A stretch of DNA of 64,000 bases from assembly GCA_017303475.1 (NCBI GenBank), contig JAFLBO010000002.1, forward strand, positions 1 through 64,000, given 5' to 3'. The DNA comes from Chitinophagales bacterium (GTDB lineage: Bacteria > Bacteroidota > Bacteroidia > Chitinophagales > Saprospiraceae). The translations under genes and the position numbers were made by a program. This document shows positions 1 through 7,280 of the stretch, one piece after another. A model generated the notes under the pieces. That model was not told where the DNA came from, ran no database searches, and saw only the letters and a program-made list of their open reading frames with translations. Numbering within the stretch: the stretch's first letter is position 1; every line of letters begins with the position of its first letter.

Positions 1-120
1 ACTTTGCCGCCGACTTCCTTCAGATTCCGCCTCGCAACGGACACCCTTGTCTTTGGCTAATACTCCTCGCTGCCAAGCGTATAGCGGACTTCCACCGCCG
101 AGTCTGCGCCCATGCCGGGC

Positions 121-160
121 GCACAAAAAGGCACAAAGGCGGTGACGCCTCTGTGCCTTC
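121..160 (-). terminator. Rho-independent terminator of the serine hydrolase gene
   Basis: On the minus strand a stem (arm AAGGCACA at 128-135 with TGTGCCTT at 152-159, then AGGCG/CGCCT around a GTGA loop, one A-C mismatch) is followed by a T run. It begins one base after the stop of the minus-strand gene ending at 161. Bases 1-120 carry no gene that I can support; GCGCCC-atgcc-GGGCGC near 107-122 is a further small hairpin without a T run. Confidence 0.75.
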
Positions 161-1339
161 TCAATTCATTAAGGTGTCCACTATTTCCTTCCGGAAATCA
201 TAGAATTGCTGCCTTAACTCGCTTTTGGCATCGGTGCCATAGTTGATGAGATACACCAGGGTATAATCCTGATTAGGGAACCAAAACATATCAGCGGTAT
301 AGCCCAAATCGCGGCCACGGTGACCGTAGGCAAACTGGTCGGGCGCGCGCTCCAGAAAATCCTTGAAAATGCCCAGCCCCAGGCGTTTGTTAGTTGTACC
401 TTCAGGTTCGCCAAAAGTGAGCATTTGATCCAGTATTTCAGGCGTTAGAAGCGTTTTATCTCTTACCAGCGCTTCGATAAAGGTTTGTAAATCAAACACA
501 TTGGCATATAAGCCACCATATCCGTTTCCACTTCCGGTATTGAAATTAGTGACATTGACTAGGGTCTGGTTATTGTACAGGTCAAAATATCCCTGAGCCA
601 CATTGCCAGGAAGGTCATCATGCCAGTAATAAATGCTCTGCCCCAGCGCCAATGGTGTAATTACTTTTTCCCGGAGCAAAACGCTGTGATCCTGACCGGT
701 AGCCTGATTGATTACCATGGCCAGCAACAAAAAATTGGTATTGGAATATGATACGCCACCGCCCGGGGCAAATTCCGGCTCATCGCCGTATACAAACTCA
801 AGCAATTCTTCAGGAGTCCATTTTCGGGCCGGGTTGTTAAGTACGGCCAGGTAAAAACCACTGTCTTCAATCACATCAGCAATACCGGTTGTGTGGTTAA
901 GCAGTTGCCGTACGGTGCTTTCACGGGCATTTTTGAGTTTATCCAATACCTTTTCTGGCAACCATTTAGTCAATGGATCATCAAGACCGAATTTACCCTC
1001 TTCAACCAGTTTTAATGCCAATGCAGCTATAAAGGTCTTAGTAACACTGGCTGCCTTGGATACCGTGCAGGGCGACATACCCACATTTTTGGATATATCT
1101 GCCTTGCCTGAGGCGCCAGCCCAAACGCCGTCTTTATCACGAATCAGGATGGAGATACCCGGCAAACCATTGGCCGTATATTTATCCAGAACAGCCTGAT
1201 AGGCAACTGCTTTTGGATGCGAACTCCCTACCGGAACTGTTGTACAGGCTTCCGAATGCCCAATATCCACTTTTTGGCAGGCGTTTGGCGCCATAAGCAA
1301 TGCCAGAAGTGCAAACCACAGGGAAGTATTTTTTTTCAT
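161..1339 (-). CDS. Serine beta-lactamase-fold hydrolase, putative lipoprotein
   Basis: A 392-residue protein of the beta-lactamase/class C penicillin-binding family (Pfam Beta-lactamase). The catalytic SxxK motif is visible as S98-V-T-K101, the YxN motif as Y198-S-N200 and the KTG-equivalent as H340-R-G342. The N terminus is a hydrophobic signal ending in a cysteine at residue 21, so it is probably a periplasmic or outer-membrane lipoprotein, although the lipobox (PNAC) is weak. Family members hydrolyse esters, D-amino-acid peptides or cell-wall fragments; the substrate cannot be read from sequence. It starts 5 bp after the preceding minus-strand gene and is probably the last gene of a four-gene operon beginning near 4149. 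True antibiotic resistance is not implied. Confidence 0.88.
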   Translation of the reverse strand: MKKNTSLWFALLALLMAPNACQKVDIGHSEACTTVPVGSSHPKAVAYQAVLDKYTANGLPGISILIRDKDGVWAGASGKADISKNVGMSPCTVSKAASVTKTFIAALALKLVEEGKFGLDDPLTKWLPEKVLDKLKNARESTVRQLLNHTTGIADVIEDSGFYLAVLNNPARKWTPEELLEFVYGDEPEFAPGGGVSYSNTNFLLLAMVINQATGQDHSVLLREKVITPLALGQSIYYWHDDLPGNVAQGYFDLYNNQTLVNVTNFNTGSGNGYGGLYANVFDLQTFIEALVRDKTLLTPEILDQMLTFGEPEGTTNKRLGLGIFKDFLERAPDQFAYGHRGRDLGYTADMFWFPNQDYTLVYLINYGTDAKSELRQQFYDFRKEIVDTLMN

Positions 1340-1344
1340 TGGAA

Positions 1345-1965
1345 TTACTTTGTAAACATGGTAAACGGAACGCCCACACCAAAGTGCAGCAAGGTGTTTG
1401 GCAACAGAGGCACGTATGATTTCACAAACGGCATTTGCAGGTAAAACTGATAATCCAGGAAAAACCGCATTGGATGTGCCGTATTTTGTTGCGTATAACT
1501 TATGCCTAATGCAGTACCGGCCATTACTTGCGGACGCCCCAGATTGGTTTTCTGCCGGTACTGCCCGTCTTTCAGCGTAAAAATCTCGGTTGCAGGAATG
1601 GCATGTAAATAACCCGCACCGATCCTCAGTTCGGCAGCAGTACCTTTCCAGATGGCACGTCGATAACCCACCTCAGAATAAAGTTGAATGGTATTTTGCA
1701 CATACTGGTGATACGAATATCCCAATTTGGCAGTTTGGAACCATTGATTGGATGCCTGCCGATTGTATCGAAACTCCGCTCCTGCTGTGGCCCCGAAATG
1801 TACCGGGCTGGAAAAAAATTGCCCAATCGGTAATTGGGTTGCGGCATTAAATACTGACACCATCGCATACCTGGTTCGCGAAGACGTTTGCCCCTGTGCA
1901 AAACTGCCAGGCAAATCCCAAAATGAGGCAAACAGGATGAGCAAATAAAAAATTGGTCTTTTCAT
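1345..1965 (-). CDS. Putative outer-membrane beta-barrel protein
   Basis: A 206-residue protein with a cleavable signal peptide (hydrophobic residues 4-23, ending FAQ) and alternating hydrophobic/aromatic strands typical of a small barrel, finishing with an aromatic-rich terminal strand (HFGVGVPFTMF). I do not recognise a named family. It lies between a soluble protein gene (33 bp upstream) and the serine hydrolase gene (5 bp downstream) on the same strand, which suggests cotranscription and an envelope role. Start at the ATG before KRPIF, directly ahead of the signal peptide. Confidence 0.65.
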   Translation of the reverse strand: MKRPIFYLLILFASFWDLPGSFAQGQTSSRTRYAMVSVFNAATQLPIGQFFSSPVHFGATAGAEFRYNRQASNQWFQTAKLGYSYHQYVQNTIQLYSEVGYRRAIWKGTAAELRIGAGYLHAIPATEIFTLKDGQYRQKTNLGRPQVMAGTALGISYTQQNTAHPMRFFLDYQFYLQMPFVKSYVPLLPNTLLHFGVGVPFTMFTK

Positions 1966-1998
1966 TTGGAAAAATTTAAACGATTGGCTTCAGGCAGA

Positions 1999-2478
1999 TT
2001 ACTCTTTATGGGCACGCCCAACACCAACAATTTTCCTGGGGGCCTCCCGGTTAAAGTATGCGCGGACCCAGGCAACCATCTGAGGCTGTGTCATATGGTC
2101 TGCCGGTTCAACCCCCATGAGTTTGGGTCCGTTGTGCAATTGGGCAAACTGATTTTCCAAACCTGTTTTTGCTTCTGATGGCCCGAAAATAACCAATTCT
2201 TCCGTGTTTGGGTGCAGTTGCTTGAGGATCATCTCAAAATAATGCTTCTCCTCATGGTGCCTGCGTTCCTGTATATGTCGTTGATTATCGCCACCCTGAG
2301 GTCCCCAGGGAGTTTTACTTCGCGAGCCACCCAAAGCTGCGGTTTCCTCAATTTCGGAGGATATATGATCCAAAATAATTTCTTCATTGCCTGATGAAGG
2401 CAGGTTTATGATCCACGCATTTCGCAGATCAAGCCAGATTCCGGTTTGCTTTTTCATAAAATGAATGTTTAAGGTCAT
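1999..2478 (-). CDS. Small soluble protein, possibly of the bacterial eRF1-like (baeRF) group
   Basis: A 159-residue protein without a signal peptide. The opening strand (KKQTGIWLDLRNAWII) followed by an acidic/basic linker and a conserved ELVIFGPSEAK segment resembles short bacterial proteins related to eRF1 domain 2 or host-attachment proteins; I give this as a resemblance only. A second possible start is the ATG seven codons in (2457), immediately before KKQTG. The gene sits 12 bp after the DUF3300-like gene and 33 bp before the barrel gene on the same strand. Confidence 0.6.
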   Translation of the reverse strand: MTLNIHFMKKQTGIWLDLRNAWIINLPSSGNEEIILDHISSEIEETAALGGSRSKTPWGPQGGDNQRHIQERRHHEEKHYFEMILKQLHPNTEELVIFGPSEAKTGLENQFAQLHNGPKLMGVEPADHMTQPQMVAWVRAYFNREAPRKIVGVGRAHKE

Positions 2479-2490
2479 GGAAAAGAAGGA

Positions 2491-4149
2491 TTAATTCCTT
2501 CCGGTTTTGGGTTTAACTGCCTTGGCAGGATTGCTGCCGGTTCGCCCTTGTGAAGGTGCTCTATTGATTAGTCCACCTGATTTGCCACTAGGCACAGGCT
2601 TGATTTGTTCCCATTTCTGACGATGGTAGTCCTTGGCGGCATCCGGTGTACCGGTATTGGATGGACGCTCTTTTCGCGGAACAGGTGCAGGAGTGGGTGT
2701 TGGTGGCTGAATCCTGGGCGGTCGTTGCGCTTTAGTGGGTACCGGTTCTGGTTTTACAGGTGCTTTAGTTGGCGCCCACTCTTTATCCTTCACCCGCTTA
2801 GCCGTAGATTCCCGCTGAATTTCAGTAGCCGCTTTTTCTCTGGATTGCTGGACATCCGGGTATTTTTTGGCATTTTTGTCCAGAAAATCCTCTTTAGAAA
2901 TAGCTTTTTCCGGGTTCCGGGTATTCTGATTTATCCAATCCTGCTCAAAGCGCCCGAAATCCTTTAACCGTTCCGGCAACCGGCCTTTATCAGACAAAAA
3001 CTCGTCTGAAATGATTGTCCTGTTCCGTTCATGCCAATCTCTGACACCTGTAGATATGGTGGTTCCAGAGCGGCGGTACCCATAATAGTGGTTCACAAAA
3101 TGGGTCGACAAATGGTTGTAATGTACATGATGGTAGGGCAAATCGAAGTACCAGTGCATGAAATAGTAGGATGGCATATATACCACTACTACCTGCCCGG
3201 GATAAAACCGGCAACCCCAATCCCACCACCAGGGGTATGGGCGCCAGCGGGGATAAGGCTCCCACCAGGGATATCCGTACCAATATGGATATGGCTCATA
3301 ATAATGAAAAACTGCCGCAGGTTCGTCTTCTTCCGTATAGTACCCCTCATCTGCGTAAAGATCATCTGGCGTTTCGCGAATATATCCATTTTCTTTAGCG
3401 TATTCCTGAGCAGCACTCTGTAACTCTTCCTGTGCTGCTGGGTCATTTTCCAGCGATTTTTGCCAGTTTTCCAACTCTTCAGCATGATTCCTCGCTACCA
3501 CCAAATGCAATGAATCCAATTGGTGCAGTACCCAGTCAGGATTATCCCGGTATGTTTCTCCAACCATTATGGTGAATCTCAAATCTTCATTCAACAAATC
3601 AATAACTTCAGGCAATTGAAGCAAATGTTCAAAAGCTTTCCTGGTAGACGTGGCATAACCGGAAATCAAGCGTTCAAAAGCTGTTTTTGTAGTTTGGTTC
3701 AGCTGATTGATTTGTCCAATTGTTGCCATTTGCCTGCTTACCACCCCAAACGCATCTGCACGTTTTGATTCCGGCAATAATTCCAGATCCTTTCGGATAG
3801 CCTGTGCATCCTGTTGGTGCAGCAGCAAGCGCTCAGTTAAACCAGGGTATCGGCCTAAATCGTAAAAGACCTCCTGCGTATTTCTGGGAAAATCTTCAAT
3901 CAAAGCTTGGTACGCACCGCTGGTTCGCACCTTCATATCCTGCATTTTGATCAACACTTCCGGATGCCGGGTTGCCTCCAGAATGGCAAGCCTGGTTTCT
4001 GGTGGGTATAACACCAGTGCCTCCACCGATTTTTTGTTTTCCTCAGCAAGGTCTTTCAACAAAGCCATATCTGTTTGCGCTGGTAATTGAACCAAATTAA
4101 AGCCACAAACAAACATTGCAAGCATAATTGCGAAATTAAAAGTCTTCAT
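2491..4149 (-). CDS. DUF3300-like secreted protein with aromatic-rich centre
   Basis: A 552-residue exported protein. I place the start at the ATG at 4149 because it opens a clear signal peptide (MKTFNFAIMLAMF...PAQ); the open frame runs 54 codons further upstream but would overlap the divergent glycosyltransferase gene. After the signal, residues about 35-75 (EALVLYPPETRLAILEATRHPEVL) match the pattern of DUF3300 proteins (ALYPDxLLAQVLxAS). Residues about 280-360 are extremely rich in Tyr, Trp, Pro and His, and the C-terminal 150 residues are basic and proline-rich. Function unknown; a low-complexity, surface- or polymer-binding role is a guess. First gene of the minus-strand cluster to 161. 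Confidence 0.75.
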   Translation of the reverse strand: MKTFNFAIMLAMFVCGFNLVQLPAQTDMALLKDLAEENKKSVEALVLYPPETRLAILEATRHPEVLIKMQDMKVRTSGAYQALIEDFPRNTQEVFYDLGRYPGLTERLLLHQQDAQAIRKDLELLPESKRADAFGVVSRQMATIGQINQLNQTTKTAFERLISGYATSTRKAFEHLLQLPEVIDLLNEDLRFTIMVGETYRDNPDWVLHQLDSLHLVVARNHAEELENWQKSLENDPAAQEELQSAAQEYAKENGYIRETPDDLYADEGYYTEEDEPAAVFHYYEPYPYWYGYPWWEPYPRWRPYPWWWDWGCRFYPGQVVVVYMPSYYFMHWYFDLPYHHVHYNHLSTHFVNHYYGYRRSGTTISTGVRDWHERNRTIISDEFLSDKGRLPERLKDFGRFEQDWINQNTRNPEKAISKEDFLDKNAKKYPDVQQSREKAATEIQRESTAKRVKDKEWAPTKAPVKPEPVPTKAQRPPRIQPPTPTPAPVPRKERPSNTGTPDAAKDYHRQKWEQIKPVPSGKSGGLINRAPSQGRTGSNPAKAVKPKTGRN

Positions 4150-4213
4150 ATTGCATTGTTTTTCATATAACAAAAATGCGATTACTTTCAATAAAAATGT
4201 GGCAACCGAAGTC

Positions 4214-5818
4214 ATGATAAATGATGATCTTTCACCAAAATTAGCCCTTGCAATGCGAACGCTTACAAGCAAACAAATCCTGCTCTTTTGGTTGGTAGTC
4301 AACCTTATCATTCATTTGATATTTAACAGCCTTTGGTCTTTTCACCGCGATGAATTATTGTACCTGGCTCTTGGAAGGCGTCTGGATTGGGGGTATGCCT
4401 CCGTGCCTCCCGGCATTGGCTTTTGGGCATGGATAGGAGAGCATTTTCTGGGGGGCAGTGTGTGGGCAATCCGGCTGATTGCTACTTTGTTCGGAATTGC
4501 TACTGTTGGCCTGACGGGTTTAATGGCCGAAGAGATGTTGCCCCAAAAGCATCCGGCTATAAAATCTCACCTGTGGCTCATTGGCATGGCCGGCCTCTGT
4601 TGTGGTGCATTTTTACGGCCAGCCATGCTGTTTATGCCAGTGGTATTCGATATATTTTACTGGACATTAATCAGTTATTTATTACTCAGATATATCAACA
4701 GTCAGCAAGTTCAGTGGCTGCTTTGGCTCGGACTAGCCACTGGCCTGGGTTTGTTAAACAAGTACACCATATTCATCCAGTTGTTTGCACTAATTCCCGG
4801 ATTGACTTTTACTCCACTCAGGCAGATTTTCCGGGAGCCCAAGCTCTACCTGGCAATGGGAATAGCCCTGTTGGTTTTTTCTCCCAATATTTATTGGCAA
4901 ATTGAGCACGGTTTGCCACTCTTTCAGCATTTTGGAGCATTGGCCGAATCCCAGTTTGCACATGTTACGCCTGGTGGATTTTTGGCAGACCAGTTGCAGT
5001 TTTTTCTACCCGTTTTGCCAGTTTGGCTGGCAGGATTGTACTTTCTATTATTTCGGCAGGAAGCATCACAATGGCGGGTGTTTGGATGGATGTTTGTTTG
5101 TACGCTGGCTGTTTTGCTGTATTTTTCAGCTAAAAGCTACTATTCTCTTGGCGCGTACCCCGTATTAATTGCCGCAGGAGCCTCGTTTCTAACTGGTTTA
5201 TCACAAAATCGACATCGTTGGATACGCTGGGGGCTACTTGGCTGGATGCTGCTTTTTGGCGCCATGACCATTCCGGCTGCATTGCCCATATTTGGTCCTG
5301 AAAAAGAAGCGGCAGTGGTACAAAAACTGGTGCAATTACCTGGAATGGATGGTATTTTACGCTGGGAAGATGGTAAGTATCATACATTGCCACAAGATTT
5401 TGCCGACATGATTGGATGGGAAGAACTTGGGCTCCAAATGGGTAAAATCTGGCAAGCGGATCCAGACAAGTCTACAGCTTACATCTATGCTGATAACTAT
5501 GGGCAGGCAGGCGCGATCGAACACTTTGGGCGCATCTACGGAGTGCCGGAGGTCTGGTCTTTTAGTGATAATTACCAATATTGGTTGCCGGAAGCACCAC
5601 CTCCCGGACTCAAGACCTTCTATTATGTCAATGATGAACTGGGAGACGATATGCCCGGTTTTTTCCAGAATATTGACAAAATTTGGGAGCTGGACATGCC
5701 CTTATCCAGACAACATGGTGTTCAAATATACCGATGCACACAACCAACTCCGGCTTTTTTCGAACGGATAGGGAAAGCCATCCAGTCTGTAAAAACGCAT
5801 CAACCAATTGAAGACTAA
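4214..5818 (+). CDS. Glycosyltransferase family 39 (ArnT/PMT-like) membrane protein
   Basis: A polytopic membrane protein of 534 residues if started at the ATG at 4214; a shorter start at 4253 is equally possible. Near the N terminus the loop SFHRDELLYLALGRRLDWGYASVPPG carries the acidic pair and Gly-Tyr-x3-Pro-Pro signature of GT39 (PMT_2) enzymes, which transfer sugars from polyprenyl-phosphate carriers on the outer face of the inner membrane. About ten hydrophobic helices follow, then a soluble C-terminal domain (residues about 370-534). It is followed at 30 bp by a ROK kinase gene on the same strand. Acceptor unknown. Divergent from the DUF3300-like gene with 64 bp between starts. Confidence 0.85.
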   Translation: MINDDLSPKLALAMRTLTSKQILLFWLVVNLIIHLIFNSLWSFHRDELLYLALGRRLDWGYASVPPGIGFWAWIGEHFLGGSVWAIRLIATLFGIATVGLTGLMAEEMLPQKHPAIKSHLWLIGMAGLCCGAFLRPAMLFMPVVFDIFYWTLISYLLLRYINSQQVQWLLWLGLATGLGLLNKYTIFIQLFALIPGLTFTPLRQIFREPKLYLAMGIALLVFSPNIYWQIEHGLPLFQHFGALAESQFAHVTPGGFLADQLQFFLPVLPVWLAGLYFLLFRQEASQWRVFGWMFVCTLAVLLYFSAKSYYSLGAYPVLIAAGASFLTGLSQNRHRWIRWGLLGWMLLFGAMTIPAALPIFGPEKEAAVVQKLVQLPGMDGILRWEDGKYHTLPQDFADMIGWEELGLQMGKIWQADPDKSTAYIYADNYGQAGAIEHFGRIYGVPEVWSFSDNYQYWLPEAPPPGLKTFYYVNDELGDDMPGFFQNIDKIWELDMPLSRQHGVQIYRCTQPTPAFFERIGKAIQSVKTHQPIED

Positions 5819-5848
5819 TCCTTTAAACCCAATAAATCGTACCTGACC

Positions 5849-6778
5849 ATGCTAAAATCTCATTCCATCGGCGTTGATATTGGAGGTTCACACATCACCT
5901 GCGCTGCCATTCATATGCAGGAGGGGCTGTTACTGGAGGGCACACTGGCTCGGGCAGAATACCACCATGAAGCTCCTGCTGAAGAGATTTTTCACAGCTG
6001 GGCCAAGGCCTTGAATCAAACACTGGCACATATTTCACCTGATCAATTGGCGGGCATTGGATTTGCGATCCCAGGGCCATTTGACTACGCCAGGGGTATA
6101 AGCGAGATGAAGCACAAATTTCCCAAGTTGTTTGGCCGGCACATTCCTACCGAATTAATGCCTTTATTGAATACCTCCCGGCCACTTCAAATGCGTTTTC
6201 TGAACGACGCCAGCACCTTTGCCGTTGGGGAGGCCTGGCTGGGGGAGGGGAAAACGTTTCAACGCGTAGTGGCCATAACCCTGGGAACCGGATTTGGCTC
6301 CGCTTTTACCAGAGACGGGGCACCGGTGGTAAGCGGCCCAACCGTACCACCCGAAGGTTGTCTTTGGCACCTGCCGTTCAAGGATTCTATAGCCGACGAC
6401 TACTTTTCCACCAAATGGTTCGTAAAAAAATACGCTGCACTCAGTGGCGAAACCATATCAGGGGTTCGAGACTTGATCGAACGTACAGATCAAGACCCTT
6501 TGGTAAAGGAATTGTTTGCCACATTTGGTCACAACCTGGCGGAATGCCTGAGTACTCCCCTGAGACAATTCCAGGCAGAAGTGTTGATCATAGGCGGAAA
6601 TATCTCCCATGCCCTGCCCTTTTTCCGTATAGCACTGGAAGAAGGCTTGATTCAGCAAGATGTTCAGGTCAGTGTTCGCCGCTCGTCACTCATGGAGCAG
6701 GCTGCACTTCTGGGAAGCGCCAGATTGCTTGACGATGCTTTTTGGCAAAAAGTATCTGCAGAGTTGCCGGAGATATAA
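5849..6778 (+). CDS. ROK-family sugar kinase/regulator-like protein
   Basis: A 309-residue member of the ROK family (glucokinase-like ATPases). The N-terminal phosphate loop is IGVDIGGSH at residues 8-16, and the second glycine-rich ATP motif is ITLGTGFGSAF. The catalytic aspartate is in FLNDAST. The usual CxCGxxGC zinc motif is absent: the corresponding segment reads GCLWHLPF, so this is an atypical ROK protein. It probably phosphorylates a hexose in the cytoplasm. No DNA-binding domain is present, so it is an enzyme rather than a ROK repressor. It follows the GT39 gene by 30 bp. Confidence 0.85.
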   Translation: MLKSHSIGVDIGGSHITCAAIHMQEGLLLEGTLARAEYHHEAPAEEIFHSWAKALNQTLAHISPDQLAGIGFAIPGPFDYARGISEMKHKFPKLFGRHIPTELMPLLNTSRPLQMRFLNDASTFAVGEAWLGEGKTFQRVVAITLGTGFGSAFTRDGAPVVSGPTVPPEGCLWHLPFKDSIADDYFSTKWFVKKYAALSGETISGVRDLIERTDQDPLVKELFATFGHNLAECLSTPLRQFQAEVLIIGGNISHALPFFRIALEEGLIQQDVQVSVRRSSLMEQAALLGSARLLDDAFWQKVSAELPEI

Positions 6779-6805
6779 CCTGGCAACTTGGTTGACGGGG
6801 ACCAA

Positions 6806-7198
6806 CTACCCTACCCCTTTTCCAGGTTTTGGGGCTTCCAGCGGCATATTGCATTTCGGGCAGCGTTCTCCCTTATGCCCTTTTTGATCAGGGTGCATAG
6901 GGCAGATCCAAGGTTGTACGGGCTGCTCCATCGGAGTGCCACATTTGGGACACTTTCCGCTAATTTTGCTGGTACATTCCCGGTGCACAGGACAGCAGAA
7001 TATGGCAGGTGCATGTGATTCCACCATTTTAGCCTGACATTTTGTGCACCGATCCCCTTTAAATCCGGTTATTTCAGGATGGTTCAGACAAGCATAACTG
7101 CTGTCTTCTGCAGATAAGTTACGGGACGGCTTGCAATTGGTTAAGAACAAAAAACCGCCAAAAACAAACATGAATAAAAGAAATACACCCTTTTTCAT
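6806..7198 (-). CDS. Lipoprotein with three heavy-metal-binding (HMBD) repeats
   Basis: A 130-residue protein starting at the ATG at 7198 (a TTG three codons upstream is less likely). A hydrophobic signal ends in FLTNC, a plausible lipobox. The remainder is three copies of a Cys/His module: ACLNHPEITGFKGDRCTKC, CCPVHRECTSKISGKCPKC and ICPMHPDQKGHKGERCPKC, each of the form C-P-x-H-P...G-x-C-P-x-C-x-M. This is the heavy-metal-binding domain often fused to CusB or CopA-type proteins; here it stands alone. A periplasmic Cu/Zn or similar metal scavenger is likely. It lies 82 bp after the MgtA-like ATPase gene on the same strand. Confidence 0.85.
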   Translation of the reverse strand: MKKGVFLLFMFVFGGFLFLTNCKPSRNLSAEDSSYACLNHPEITGFKGDRCTKCQAKMVESHAPAIFCCPVHRECTSKISGKCPKCGTPMEQPVQPWICPMHPDQKGHKGERCPKCNMPLEAPKPGKGVG

Positions 7199-7280
7199 GG
7201 CATTCAATTTTACTGCAATTTGCAGTCGGCGCCTTCAACCTGAAAATGATCCTGGTCATACACTGTGCTGATGTCCTGAT

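Noticed and set aside
161-1339. Antibiotic-resistance beta-lactamase
   Set aside because: SxxK, YxN and HRG motifs fit the broad serine hydrolase family; nothing specific for AmpC-type resistance enzymes is visible.
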